Below are positions 44,395-53,977 of a stretch of 64,000 nt of DNA, one piece after another. A program made the position numbers and the translations under genes. Within the stretch, counting starts at the first letter, position 1. Every line of letters begins with the position of its first letter. The DNA is taken from positions 171,850 to 235,849 of the forward strand of contig NZ_KB893301.1 in NCBI RefSeq assembly GCF_000374065.1, in the 5' to 3' direction. The notes under the pieces are model-generated. The model searched no databases, was not told the origin of the DNA, and saw only the letters and a program-made list of their open reading frames with translations. Source of the stretch: Spirosoma luteum DSM 19990 (lineage in GTDB: Bacteria; Bacteroidota; Bacteroidia; Cytophagales; Spirosomataceae).

Positions 44395-45180
44395 TTAGTC
44401 GGCGAAGTGCCAGGTTTGTTCTACGGGTTCGCCGCTGTGTACTTCCTGAATGGCCGCCACAATATTGGGGTAGGCACCGCACCGGCAGATATTCCCCGAC
44501 ATCCGCTCCCGGATCTCTTCGTTGGAGAGTTGAACCGGCCCGGCTTTCCGGCGAACGTTTTCGGTCACGTAGCTGGCATCTCCCCGTTTTGCTTCGTCCA
44601 TCAGGGCCACCGCCGAGCAGATCTGGCCGGGGGTACAGAAGCCGCACTGGAACCCGTCGTGTTTCAGAAAAGCGGCCTGTATCGGGTGCAGGTCATTACC
44701 CTGGGCCACGCCTTCGATGGTTTTAACGGAACGGCCCTCGCAACTGGCTGCCAGCGTCAGGCAGGACAATACCCGCTGCCCGTCCACAATAACCGTACAG
44801 GCCCCGCACTGCCCGTGGTCGCATCCTTTTTTAGAGCCGGTCAGTGCGAGCCGTTCGCGCAGGGTGTCCAGCAGCGTCATTCTGGAATCGACCGTTAATT
44901 TTCGGGCCGCACCATTGACACGGAATGACACGTCGACCCCGTTTTCGATAGCGGCCAGGGGAGCCGTGTCCAGTGGAATGCTGTGGGGGCGGGTAAAAAC
45001 CTGCTCGGCCACCGCCGACTGAGCCGCCAGCATGCCACCACCGGCCAGCGTCATCAATTTCAGAAAATGCCGCCGGTTGACACCCGTATCCAGGATGTCG
45101 TTGAGGTCCTCCGGCATCAGGTCTTCGAAGAGTTTCTTTTCGTCTTCGGTTAGTTGGTGTTTTTCATCTCCGTTCATCAT
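44395..45180 (-). CDS. paoA: 2Fe-2S subunit of aldehyde oxidoreductase with Tat signal (PaoA-like)
   Basis: 261 residues. A long charged N-terminus precedes the Tat signal NRRHFLKLMTLAGGGMLAAQ (about 35-55). The plant-type 2Fe-2S domain has GCDHGQCGACTV (about 140) and the second Cys set CGFCTPGQICSA with NICRCGAYPNI. It is the exported subunit that carries the complex to the periplasm. First gene of the three-gene operon; 13 bases separate it from paoB. Confidence 0.93.
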   Translation of the reverse strand: MMNGDEKHQLTEDEKKLFEDLMPEDLNDILDTGVNRRHFLKLMTLAGGGMLAAQSAVAEQVFTRPHSIPLDTAPLAAIENGVDVSFRVNGAARKLTVDSRMTLLDTLRERLALTGSKKGCDHGQCGACTVIVDGQRVLSCLTLAASCEGRSVKTIEGVAQGNDLHPIQAAFLKHDGFQCGFCTPGQICSAVALMDEAKRGDASYVTENVRRKAGPVQLSNEEIRERMSGNICRCGAYPNIVAAIQEVHSGEPVEQTWHFAD

Positions 45181-45531
45181 GCCGGTTTTTGGACGTGCCG
45201 TTGTGGCGTTAGTCTGTTGAGAGAGGTTGTTTCTGGGAGGGGGTAATCAGTAAACAACTTATCATATAACGAAATTGTTACGCGAAACCATCGGCTATTA
45301 TTCGTGCAGACCCCGTTAAAAAGGCGATAATAATAAACTCACCGTTGCGTAGCCAGCATGTCAATGAAAACCCTGTGAAAAGGTGCCTTCCTATTCAACT
45401 AAGCCAACTTGATAATTTAGTACACTAATGCGGTAATTGTTGAGAAGTAAACCTGTTGAATCGCGTATAACTTTATTAACAAAGTTAAAAAACTATCCTA
45501 TTAGTCATACCTATGTGTCCTGCTTCGCCGA

Positions 45532-45560
45532 TTGACATCAGAAGTTAACTAGTATCTTTC
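45532..45560 (+). promoter_or_regulatory. Promoter of the SSS symporter gene
   Basis: TTG (45532-45534), an 18-base spacer, TATCTTTC (45553-45560), one base off TAnnTTTG. Transcription would start near 45567. Confidence 0.55.
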
Positions 45561-45569
45561 GTCCATAAT

Positions 45570-45584
45570 CGGATAATTTATCCG
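45570..45584. promoter_or_regulatory. Small palindrome at the transcription start of the symporter gene
   Basis: CGGATA-ATT-TATCCG, directly downstream of the predicted start site and 30 bases before the ATG. The position fits a repressor site (for example LacI/GntR type). The regulator is not in the window. Confidence 0.4.
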
Positions 45585-45613
45585 GCAACTTCGGTCAGTG
45601 AGAGCCTACAGCC

Positions 45614-47209
45614 ATGAAAACATTACCTGCGCTTGACTTGTCGGTTATACTGGTTTATCTGGCCGGTATGATTGCCGTTGGTGTCTATTTCTCCCGAAAA
45701 ACGGGGAGTGCCGACCAGTTTACTACGGCGTCGGGCAGGATTCCGGGCTGGGCCATTGGCATGTCGCTGTATGCTACTTTCCTGAGCAGCAACACGTTTT
45801 TGGGGGTGCCGGGAAAAGCCTTCGGGGCCAACTGGAACTCGTTTGTCTTTAGCCTGTCTATGCCACTGGCAGCCTGGGTAGCCACCCGATTTTTTGTTCC
45901 GTTCTACCGCCACACGGGCGAAGTATCGGCCTACACGCATCTGGAACACCGGTTTGGGCCCTGGGCAAGAACCTACGCCGTGGTTTGCTTTCTGCTGACC
46001 CAACTGGCCCGCATGGGGTCCATATTCTTTGGTATTGCCCTCAGTTTGCAGGCCCTGACCGGCTACCCCATGGCGACTATCATGCTGGTGGTGGGCAGTT
46101 GCATCATTATTTATACCGTACTGGGTGGCATGGAAGCCGTTATCTGGACGGAAGTGGTGCAGGGCGTCGTGAAAACATCGGGGGCTGTAATCATCCTGTG
46201 GCTGGTGGTGCAGGGAATGCCCGGCGGAGTGAGTCACATCATGGATATTGGTACGACCGACAACAAATTCAGCCTCGGCAGTTTCGCCCCTGATTTTACC
46301 CAACCCACGTTCTGGGTGGTGTTGCTGTATGGTTTTTTTATGAATCTCAACAACTTCGGCATGGACCAGAACTACGTGCAGCGGTACCACACGACTACGT
46401 CTATCAACGAAGCCGCCCGGTCGGTCTGGCTGTGCGTTTATCTGTACGTACCTATCTCGCTGCTGTTCTTTTTCATCGGCTCCGCCCTGTATGCTTATTA
46501 CCAGACCAACCCCGATTTGATGGACGCCGTCCGGCTACAGGTAGCCACCGAACGGTTACCTGCCGGGAGTCAGGCAGCTATCCGTCAGTTGGCCGGTACG
46601 CTCAGCGCAGCCGATATCGGCGATAAGGTAATGCCCCATTTTATGGTCAATAAAGTACCGGCGGGTTTGCTGGGCCTCATCGTAGCGGCCATTATGTCGG
46701 CGGCCATGAGTACCATCAGTTCCGGCATGAACGCGTCGGCCACCGTTTTCTCGATGGATATTTACCAGCGGTACATCAACCCTAACCTGTCGGCCAAAAA
46801 CTCGCTGCGGCTTTTGTACATCGCGACCACCCTGTTTGGCGTTTTCGGGATGCTCACCGGCATTGCCATGATTGGCGTGAAGAGTGTGCTGGACGTCTGG
46901 TGGCTGCTGTCCGGTATCTTTGCCGGGGGGATGCTGGGGTTATTTCTGCTGGGTATCATTTCCCGGCAAACCCGCAACGCCGAAGCCTTTACTGCCACGG
47001 TTGTGGGTGTGCTGGTTATTGTCTGGCTAACGTTTTCGGGTCAGTTACCCGCTGAGTATACTTATTTACGCAACCCGCTCAACCAGAACATGACGATGGT
47101 AATTGGCACGCTTACTATTTTTCTGGTCGGTCTGCTGCTCACGAAACTGCGCTCCAGAAAAGGCGAACCGGTACCGACAACACCACCGCACCGTAGTCTC
47201 ACAAATTGA
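45614..47209 (+). CDS. Sodium:solute symporter (SSS family)
   Basis: 531 residues with about thirteen helices. Family motifs: DLSVILVYLAGMIAVGVYFS in helix 1, SLYATFLSSNTFLGVPGKAF (Na site region), YTVLGGMEAVIWTEVVQ, and AAIMSAAMSTISSGMNASAT with the conserved Ser pair of the Na2 site. It imports a sugar, sugar acid or similar solute with Na+ across the inner membrane. It is followed by a DHDPS-family lyase and a Tm-1-like pair in the same direction, so these probably degrade the imported compound. Confidence 0.92.
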   Translation: MKTLPALDLSVILVYLAGMIAVGVYFSRKTGSADQFTTASGRIPGWAIGMSLYATFLSSNTFLGVPGKAFGANWNSFVFSLSMPLAAWVATRFFVPFYRHTGEVSAYTHLEHRFGPWARTYAVVCFLLTQLARMGSIFFGIALSLQALTGYPMATIMLVVGSCIIIYTVLGGMEAVIWTEVVQGVVKTSGAVIILWLVVQGMPGGVSHIMDIGTTDNKFSLGSFAPDFTQPTFWVVLLYGFFMNLNNFGMDQNYVQRYHTTTSINEAARSVWLCVYLYVPISLLFFFIGSALYAYYQTNPDLMDAVRLQVATERLPAGSQAAIRQLAGTLSAADIGDKVMPHFMVNKVPAGLLGLIVAAIMSAAMSTISSGMNASATVFSMDIYQRYINPNLSAKNSLRLLYIATTLFGVFGMLTGIAMIGVKSVLDVWWLLSGIFAGGMLGLFLLGIISRQTRNAEAFTATVVGVLVIVWLTFSGQLPAEYTYLRNPLNQNMTMVIGTLTIFLVGLLLTKLRSRKGEPVPTTPPHRSLTN

Positions 47210-47252
47210 ATTTTCTCCTCTATCAACTCCCGTATTTTCGAATCCTACTGCT

Positions 47253-48224
47253 ATGACTCCCTCCAATCACACCGCCGACACATTGCCGCGCGGCTTTATC
47301 CCCGTCATGCTCACACCCTTCCTGGAATCGGGTGCCATCGACTCGCCGGGTCTGGCCCATCTAACCGATTACTACATCGCGTCGGGGGCTGCGGGTTTGT
47401 TTGCCAATTGTTTGTCCAGCGAGATGTACGAGCTGACCGATTCGGAACGGCTGTCTATTACCAAACAGGTAGTGGAGCGGGCGGGTGGTCAGGTGCCGGT
47501 AGTCGCTACGGGTACGTTTGGCGGGTCCATTGCGCAGCAGGCCGATTTTGTCAAACGTATCTACGACACCGGCGTACAGGCCGTCATCGTGATTACGAGT
47601 CACCTGGCAAGTGAGGCCGAGAGCGATGCCGTTTTCCTGGACCGGATGCACCAGTTGATGGCTCTGACCGAAGCCATCCCGCTGGGATTCTACGAGTGTC
47701 CGGTACCCTACAAGCGACTCATTAACAGTGATATACTAAGGGAATTGTTGCCTACGGGTCGGCTGGTGTACCACAAGGATACGTGCCTGGATGCCGACGA
47801 GGTGAGCCGTCGGTTAGCGGTGGCGCGTGGCTATAATTTTGCGCTGTACGATGCCTACATGGTCAACGCTGTGTCGTCACTGCGGGCGGGGGCAGCTGGT
47901 TTGTGCTGCATTCAGGGTAATATTTTTCCGGAACTCATCACCTGGCTTTGTACCCATTTCGATGATGCCGCCCGTCAGGATGGCGTGAACGAGGTACAAC
48001 AGTTTTTAACCGACAGTATGGATCTGGTGCATACGGCCTACCCAACCATTGCCAAGTACAGCCTGAAAAAGCAGGGACTTCCCATTACGTTGAAAACCCG
48101 CCGGGTGGTGGAGCCGCTCACCCCGGCGTTGCAAAACAATATGGACGACCTGCTAAAAACGGTGGCTGAACTCCGCAAGAACCTGGGCATTGAAGCGTCT
48201 TTCCCCGTTAGCTCAAAGGCTTGA
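47253..48224 (+). CDS. Dihydrodipicolinate synthase / N-acetylneuraminate lyase family protein
   Basis: 323 residues from ATG 47253 (the frame is open upstream to 47103 inside the symporter gene; not used). The TIM-barrel aldolase family shows RGFIPVMLTPFLESGAID, then AGLFANCLSSEMYELTDSER in place of the usual GGTTGE loop, YECPVPYKRL, and the likely Schiff-base Lys175 in RLVYHKDTC. It would cleave or condense a 2-keto acid such as a keto-deoxy sugar acid. The altered loop means that the substrate is not plain dihydrodipicolinate; a catabolic lyase is more likely. Confidence 0.88.
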   Translation: MTPSNHTADTLPRGFIPVMLTPFLESGAIDSPGLAHLTDYYIASGAAGLFANCLSSEMYELTDSERLSITKQVVERAGGQVPVVATGTFGGSIAQQADFVKRIYDTGVQAVIVITSHLASEAESDAVFLDRMHQLMALTEAIPLGFYECPVPYKRLINSDILRELLPTGRLVYHKDTCLDADEVSRRLAVARGYNFALYDAYMVNAVSSLRAGAAGLCCIQGNIFPELITWLCTHFDDAARQDGVNEVQQFLTDSMDLVHTAYPTIAKYSLKKQGLPITLKTRRVVEPLTPALQNNMDDLLKTVAELRKNLGIEASFPVSSKA

Positions 48225-48374
48225 GAGGAAGTATAGACGAATAACAGGTAATAGGGGAGGATACCGTTTAATTTGCCGGCCCGGATTCCTTACAGCCTCA
48301 ACTGGCGGCCTGCGCCATTCCATTAACCGCCCCGGCACAGGCAGTCAACGAGCGCACAAAAACCGAAACCCACC

Positions 48375-49616
48375 ATGAACCAGCATATTTTACTGATTGG
48401 CTGTTTCGATACGAAAGGAGCCCTTTTTGCCCATTTGCGACATTGTATCCTGGCAAGGGGAGAACAGGTCATTGCTATTAACACGGGTGTTATGGACAGT
48501 ACCACAGCGTTTCCCGTAGAGTATGAAGCCAGTGCCGTTGCTCAGGCCGCAAACTATACACTTGACTATCTCCGAAACCGGCAGGACAGAGGCCTGGCCA
48601 TCGACGTGATGGGTCGGGGAGCCGCGGTCATTACGAAGCAGTTGGTTGATACCGGCCGGATAAAAGCCGTTATTGGTATGGGTGGTGGAGGTGGTACGTT
48701 CATTACGCTGCTGGCCATGCAGGTGGTACCGTTCGGTATTCCGAAACTGTGCCTGACCACGCTGGCAGCCAAAGATTTATCCCGACAGGTTGGTCAGAAA
48801 GACATCACCCTCATGTCGTCGGTGGTGGATATTGCCGGTTTGAACAGTATTATTACCCCGTTGATTGAGCAGGCAGGCGCAGCCATATGCGCCATGGCGA
48901 ATGTTGACACTACAGCGGGCCAACCAACGTCAGCAGGCCGGGTTGCCATTAGTATGTTCGGCAATACAACTGCCTGCGTTGCGCAATGCACGATTCTTTT
49001 GCAGAAACAGGGCTACGAGGTACTGGCTTTTCATGCTACGGGCGTGGGTGGTAAAACGATGGAAGCGTTTATTCGGGAGGGCTATTTTGATGCCGTTCTG
49101 GACGTCACCACTACCGAACTGGCCGACGACCTGTGCGGGGGTATTTGTAGTGCCGGACCAGAGCGGCTGCTGGCGGCTGCCCACCTGGGTATTCCAGCGG
49201 TGGTGGTGCCGGGGTGTCTGGACATGGTTAATTTTGGCCAGCCCGATACGGTGCCCGTTGCGTACCGGAACCGAATGCTGTACAGTTGGGCACCGGACGT
49301 AACACTGATGCGAACCAACGAGGCAGAAAACAACGAACTGGGTATTCGATTGGCGCAAAAAGTCAGCCAGTCTACCGGACCCGTAACGGTAGTTTTACCC
49401 ATGAACGGTATTTCACAGATTGATGCAGAAGGTGGCGTTTTCTACTGGCCTGCTGCCGATGAGGCACTTTTCAGGGCCATAAAAAACAATATAGCGGCAA
49501 CGGTGAATCTAATCGAATCAGCGGCTCACATCAATGATACGGTTTTTTCAAACCTGCTGGTCGGTTGCCTGCTTGCGCTGATGAAGCAACGGAAACCGGC
49601 CGCTGAAACTAACTAG
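48375..49616 (+). CDS. Tm-1-like ATP-binding domain protein (UPF0261)
   Basis: 413 residues. The start ILLIGCFDTKGALFAHLRHC is family-typical. GMGGGGGTFITLLAMQVVPF is the Gly-rich nucleotide loop, and AFHATGVGGKTMEAFIREG and VVPGCLDMVNFGQPD are highly conserved. The family corresponds to the N-terminal half of the tomato Tm-1 virus-resistance protein. The gene encoding the match to the C-terminal half follows 27 bases downstream. The bacterial function is unknown; the neighbours suggest a catabolic role. Confidence 0.93.
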   Translation: MNQHILLIGCFDTKGALFAHLRHCILARGEQVIAINTGVMDSTTAFPVEYEASAVAQAANYTLDYLRNRQDRGLAIDVMGRGAAVITKQLVDTGRIKAVIGMGGGGGTFITLLAMQVVPFGIPKLCLTTLAAKDLSRQVGQKDITLMSSVVDIAGLNSIITPLIEQAGAAICAMANVDTTAGQPTSAGRVAISMFGNTTACVAQCTILLQKQGYEVLAFHATGVGGKTMEAFIREGYFDAVLDVTTTELADDLCGGICSAGPERLLAAAHLGIPAVVVPGCLDMVNFGQPDTVPVAYRNRMLYSWAPDVTLMRTNEAENNELGIRLAQKVSQSTGPVTVVLPMNGISQIDAEGGVFYWPAADEALFRAIKNNIAATVNLIESAAHINDTVFSNLLVGCLLALMKQRKPAAETN

Positions 49617-49643
49617 ACGTTAACAACACCAAACCACTACAGT

Positions 49644-50516
49644 ATGCCAAACCCATGGACGGGGAAAGGAAACCCCTACACCCGGCAGGAAGTAAGAGAC
49701 CGGTTACAGGCTACCCTGAACCAGAACAAAGCCATTATTGCCGCTGGTGCGGGAACCGGTATCAGCGCTAAATTCATCGAAAAAGGCGGGGCCGACCTGC
49801 TTATTATTTACAACTCCGGTCGTTTTCGTATGTCGGGGCACGGCTCCACGGCGGGTCTGATGGCCTATGGTGATGCCAATGCCGTAGCCATGGAAATCGG
49901 CGAATTTGAGGTGCTGCCCGTCGTGGAAGAGATTCCGGTTATTTGTGGGGTACACGGCTCAGACCCGCGTCGGCGGATGTGGCATCATCTGCTTAAAGTG
50001 AAAGAGATGGGCTTTTCGGGCGTGAACAACTTCCCGACGCACTCCATTGTGGATGGGCACTTCCGGCAGGTACTGGAAGAAACCGGCATGGGCTTCGACA
50101 AAGAAGTGGAGATGATACGGCTGGCCAGCAAAATGGAGTTGTTTTCCATTGTGTACGTAGCCACTCCGCACGAGGCCCGGCAAATGGCCGAAGCCGGGGC
50201 CGATGCCATCATTGCCCACGTAGGGACCACCGTTGGCGGCTCCATTGGCGTAGTGGATGCCTCCTGCTCCATGGATGAGGCCGTTGAGCGCACCCAGGCA
50301 ATAATTGATGCTGCCAGAGAGAGCAATCCCGACGCTTTTTTTCTGGCGCACGGCGGCCCCATCAACACGCCGGACGATGTTCGCATGATGCTGGAACACA
50401 CATCCGCCCATGGCTTTGTGGGTGCTTCCTCGCTGGAGCGCATGGGGGTAGAACAATCGTTGACGGACCTGACCAACCAGTTTAAATTGATTACGTATTC
50501 GACAAATCCTTCCTGA
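49644..50516 (+). CDS. Phosphoenolpyruvate hydrolase-like TIM-barrel protein (Tm-1 C-terminal half)
   Basis: 290 residues. Motifs: GAGTGISAKFIEKGGADLLI, YNSGRFRMSGHGSTAGLMAY, EIPVICGVHGSDPRRRMWHH, GFSGVNNFPTHSIVDG, and HVGTTVGGSIG near the phosphate site. This is the TIM-barrel family found at the C-terminal half of plant Tm-1-like proteins; annotation as PEP hydrolase comes from family similarity, not proven activity. It is separated from the ATP-binding half by 27 bases, so both should be made together and probably interact. Confidence 0.92.
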   Translation: MPNPWTGKGNPYTRQEVRDRLQATLNQNKAIIAAGAGTGISAKFIEKGGADLLIIYNSGRFRMSGHGSTAGLMAYGDANAVAMEIGEFEVLPVVEEIPVICGVHGSDPRRRMWHHLLKVKEMGFSGVNNFPTHSIVDGHFRQVLEETGMGFDKEVEMIRLASKMELFSIVYVATPHEARQMAEAGADAIIAHVGTTVGGSIGVVDASCSMDEAVERTQAIIDAARESNPDAFFLAHGGPINTPDDVRMMLEHTSAHGFVGASSLERMGVEQSLTDLTNQFKLITYSTNPS

Positions 50517-50777
50517 AAATTTAGCTCAAAACTCCGGTCCAGCAGTTGCGCCCCTGCGTGGCATTTTCCGGTCAAAATAGGACAATGACCCGTATGTTAC
50601 CTGGTGTCACGAACCATGACTGCGTTTCGGGTAGCGGCTTATTCGTGAAACAGGTAAAGCATTTTGGCCGATTGATTTATGGGTATTAATGCTTCCATAC
50701 ATTGTCCCGAAGGAAGCTACGGTGTTGCAGCCACTAACCGCCGTTCAACTCAACCGGTAGCATACGCCCCCATCTGG

Positions 50778-51416
50778 TCACTTTGAGCACTCCAGGGCCA
50801 CCGCCGACTGAAAACGGGCAGGGTCTTCTACATGCCGAAACATTGGGTCTGCCGAGTCATTGAACGTACAGGCACGGATATGGGTGAATCCGGTATCCCG
50901 CAACTCGTTGGCTAATGAGCAGTGGTCCCACATCCAAAGATGGTTCGAATTGCCCAGCAAGGACTTTAGCAGGCCCTTTACTCCCCGTGGGCGATTCTCG
51001 GCACCCAGCATTGTACGTTCACCCCAGGGCGATAAAAACCGGTGACTGGCTTTTACATCACCTGATTCGAGCTCCGCAATGTACTGGCGGGTATACGTCT
51101 CTAAGTCAGGAACGATGCATCGAAACCACCCACCGGGTTGTAGTATGGTATACGTATTTTTCAGAGCCTTCCGAAAATCGCTGAGGCTTAGGTGCTCTAA
51201 CGTATGTGAGCTGTAAACGCCCAGGCAGGAATCTGCCGGTATCGGTAACCCCGTTATAATGTCGCCAACGAGGGCATTGTTGGGGAAAACGCAGTAAAGC
51301 TTTTTTTTAATCAATGGCCCTAATACCGGTATCTTCTGGACCCGAAGTGTGGGCGAAGTATCGAAGTTAATCCACTCTTTCGGTGTCGTTAGGCCACAAC
51401 CGTACTGTACGTACAA
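50778..51416 (-). CDS. Class I SAM-dependent methyltransferase
   Basis: 212 residues. Motif I appears as VQYGCGLTTPKEWINFD, then YSSHTLEHLSLSDFRKALK (Methyltransf_11 post-motif) and ILQPGGWFRCIVPDLETY. This compact form (SAM domain with EHL-SLSDFRKALKN) is common in glycan and capsule clusters. The substrate is unknown. It is isolated: the 261 bases between its end and the TIM-barrel gene, and the 900 bases upstream, carry no clear partner. Confidence 0.86.
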   Translation of the reverse strand: MYVQYGCGLTTPKEWINFDTSPTLRVQKIPVLGPLIKKKLYCVFPNNALVGDIITGLPIPADSCLGVYSSHTLEHLSLSDFRKALKNTYTILQPGGWFRCIVPDLETYTRQYIAELESGDVKASHRFLSPWGERTMLGAENRPRGVKGLLKSLLGNSNHLWMWDHCSLANELRDTGFTHIRACTFNDSADPMFRHVEDPARFQSAVALECSK

Positions 51417-52326
51417 ACCCTTCAGGGGCGTATCCTATAAATGTTTCATGGGTGAACTTGTTAAAATAGGTGGCTATGAATAGGGAATTGTTGACTTATA
51501 TGGGTTGCTCAACGGTTCACAAAAGTGGGTCCTGAGCAGCTGATTTTGGAGTTCAAACGCTCAAACTACCCTGATGCTCTATCGGCCTATCTGGTAAACT
51601 TTCGCCGGGCAAAAAGTGCTGTGGTAAATTTTGTTGCTCCTCAAAATCTGGCAACGTAAACACGCCATCCGAGCTATAAGTAAGGGGTAGCTGACACAAA
51701 GCCTCCTTTCTACCGCGAAACTGGTTTGAGCTAGTAGGGTCTACTCACTTTTAAGAAATCATCTGCTGTTGATGACCATGTACCGCTAGTGATAATTTTG
51801 CCGTTCGAATAGGTGCAGAAGCAGTCAATTTCGATGCTTGTATGACTCGAATCAATTTTGAGGGCAAAGTCACCTCTAAAATGACAGGGCATCAATAGTG
51901 CCTGACTCTCTCAAACAAAGTTTGATAAAATAGTCTGGAAAGCAAGTGGTTAAATTCGCGTAATTACTTAACGGTAAGGTTTGTAAAGAATAAATGCCTC
52001 AGGTTGCCCCACAGCGTTGATTGGTCTATCAACGCGTTACTTAATCGGTCGAACCGCCGATGGATGGGGTAGCATAGTTCAGTGAAATGCTTTATCAATT
52101 TAGCGATAATCGCCTGGCTGAATTTGCACTTTTGTGCAGACATATAATTGATTTTTAGCTTAAACACCAGGTTTCTGACTCTTTGTGCCGGTTCCTGACT
52201 AATCGTGTGGTTACGTTTACCGGCGACCTGAATAACCACTCCCGAACGCTGCAACTTCCGCAACGACGGAGGGAGCCCCTGAGAAACAAAAAACACCCTT
52301 CTCTTATAAAACGATACACTTCCGCC
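51417..52326. other. 910-base region without a confident gene
   Basis: AT-richer than the surroundings. It holds short broken-looking frames: plus strand about 51530-51658 (VGPEQLILEFKRSNYPDALS and onward, then stop), minus strand 51731-51892 (53 codons, listed separately), and minus strand 51964-52143 (59 codons, MSAQKCKFSQAIIAKL). None is recognised. The pattern suggests decayed genes or a former insertion site. Confidence 0.5.
51731..51892 (-). CDS. Possible 53-residue protein, unrecognised
   Basis: ATG at 51892, stop at 51731. The translation reads like real protein (GDFALKIDSSHTSIEIDCFC, ITSGTWSSTADDFLKV), with balanced composition and beta character, but no start signal or partner is visible. 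It could be the remnant of a larger gene. Low confidence. Confidence 0.25.
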   Translation of the reverse strand: MPCHFRGDFALKIDSSHTSIEIDCFCTYSNGKIITSGTWSSTADDFLKVSRPY

Positions 52327-53907
52327 ATGAGAATTATCCTGATTACCCTATTCTTACTTTGCCGCTCAGCCGTATCAATCCAGGCTCAGCGGCCCAACGT
52401 GGTCATCATCATGGCCGACGACATGGGCTGGAGCGACATTGGAAGTTACGGCGGAGAAATTCCCACGCCCAACCTCGACGCCCTGGCCAAAAACGGCCTG
52501 CGGTTTTCGCAGTTTTACAACAACGCCCGCTGCTGCCCCACGCGGGCCAGTCTGCTCACGGGTTTATATTCGCATCAGGCCGGCATCGGGCAAATGTCTG
52601 AAGACCCCGAACGCCCGGATGCTTTTCATTGGGGAACACCCGGCTATCAGGGGTTTCTGAACCGGAATTGCGTAACCATTGCCGAAGCCCTCAAAACCAA
52701 TGGCTACCATACCTACATGGCCGGTAAATGGCACGTAGGCATGCACGGTAAAGAAAAATGGCCGCTGCAACGGGGGTTCGACCGGTACTACGGTATCCTG
52801 GCCGGAGCTACCAGTTATTTAAAACCGCAGGGTGGGCGCGGACTAACATTAGACAACCAACCCCTCGACCCGCCCACCGACCCGAATTACTATACGACCG
52901 ACGCCTTCACCGACTATGCCGTCCGCTTCCTACAGGAACAGAAAGATAAAGCACCATTTTTTCTGTACCTGGCCTTCAACGCGCCCCACTGGCCCCTCCA
53001 CGCCAAACCAGCCGACATTGCGAAATTCAACGGAAAGTACAGTGCGGGCTGGGATGTGATGCGGCAGCAGCGGCTGGCCCGGCAGCAGAAAATGGGCCTC
53101 TTCAGGTCCGGTACCCCCGTGTCGGCCCGCGACAACCGGGTGCGGCCCTGGGCAGAACTTTCCGCCGGAGAAAAAGACAGCACCGCCTATCGTATGGCCG
53201 TCTATGCCGCTCAGGTATCGTCCCTCGACCAGAACGTGGGTAAACTGGTTGCTACGCTGAAAGAACGGGGGCAGTTTGATAACACCCTGATTATCTTTTT
53301 ATCGGACAACGGAGCCTGCGCCGAAACGTACGATGAGTTAGGTAGTCGGCCCATGGCACTCATCAACGAGCCTGATTTTTCAGGGCCGGTTTCCTATGGC
53401 ATTGGCTGGGCCAACTCCTCCAACACGCCGTTGTTCGAGTATAAAGTCAAACCGTCTGAGGGCGGGATGCGCGCGCCGTTTATCGCCCATTATCCGGACG
53501 GCATCAAGTCGCAGCGGGGAACGATTACGCCGGTAAAAGGCCACATCATGGACCTGATGCCTACCATTCTGGACCTGACGGGTACTACCTACCCCAAAAC
53601 GTTTCATAATGGCCAGTCCATCACGCCCCTGTCGGGGCGGAGTTTGCTGCCCACGTTCAAAACCGGCAACCAGCCCGACCCGGAATACATGTACTGGGAA
53701 CACGAATGGTACGGGGCGGTTCGGAAAGGCGACTGGAAGGCTATCTATCACCTCAAAAAAGAAACCTGGGAACTCTATAACGTCATCACCGACCCTATCG
53801 AAGCCCGTGATGAGGCTAAAAGCCAGCCAGCGCTACTCGCGGATTTGCAGCAGCACTGGCGCGATTGGGCCAACACGCACCAGGTTTTTCCGAAGAAAAG
53901 TCAATAG
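52327..53907 (+). CDS. Exported arylsulfatase (S1 family)
   Basis: 526 residues from ATG 52327 (signal peptide MRIILITLFLLCRSAVSIQA). The frame extends 48 codons upstream but those lack gene character. Sulfatase motifs: RPNVVIIMADDMGWSDIG (calcium Asp pair), the active-site Cys69 in ARCCPTRASLLTG (C-x-P-x-R, to be turned into formylglycine), GKWHVG and IIFLSDNGACAE. It removes sulfate esters from glycans in the periplasm or outside. The neighbouring HGSNAT-like acetyltransferase is convergent. Confidence 0.94.
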   Translation: MRIILITLFLLCRSAVSIQAQRPNVVIIMADDMGWSDIGSYGGEIPTPNLDALAKNGLRFSQFYNNARCCPTRASLLTGLYSHQAGIGQMSEDPERPDAFHWGTPGYQGFLNRNCVTIAEALKTNGYHTYMAGKWHVGMHGKEKWPLQRGFDRYYGILAGATSYLKPQGGRGLTLDNQPLDPPTDPNYYTTDAFTDYAVRFLQEQKDKAPFFLYLAFNAPHWPLHAKPADIAKFNGKYSAGWDVMRQQRLARQQKMGLFRSGTPVSARDNRVRPWAELSAGEKDSTAYRMAVYAAQVSSLDQNVGKLVATLKERGQFDNTLIIFLSDNGACAETYDELGSRPMALINEPDFSGPVSYGIGWANSSNTPLFEYKVKPSEGGMRAPFIAHYPDGIKSQRGTITPVKGHIMDLMPTILDLTGTTYPKTFHNGQSITPLSGRSLLPTFKTGNQPDPEYMYWEHEWYGAVRKGDWKAIYHLKKETWELYNVITDPIEARDEAKSQPALLADLQQHWRDWANTHQVFPKKSQ

Positions 53908-53977
53908 AAAGTGGGTGTCAACCGGTATGCCAGTCTGTTGCCGGTGCTGTTTGTTTCGCCCGATGATACTCCCGTAA

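Larger units (their letters stand above)
45181..45613. other. Divergent intergenic region, 433 bases
   Basis: AT-rich gap between the aldehyde oxidoreductase operon and the symporter gene. It holds a small inverted repeat TAACTTT/AAAGTTA (45468-45487) and the symporter promoter; no coding frame can be supported. Confidence 0.5.

Noticed and set aside
45623..46390. Minus-strand frame of 255 codons opposite the SSS symporter
   Set aside because: Very His/Gln-rich composition from reading a membrane protein gene backwards; not credible.
51964..52296. 110-codon minus-strand frame as a transposase remnant
   Set aside because: Some basic and aromatic content but no DDE or helix-turn-helix motif; not enough to call.
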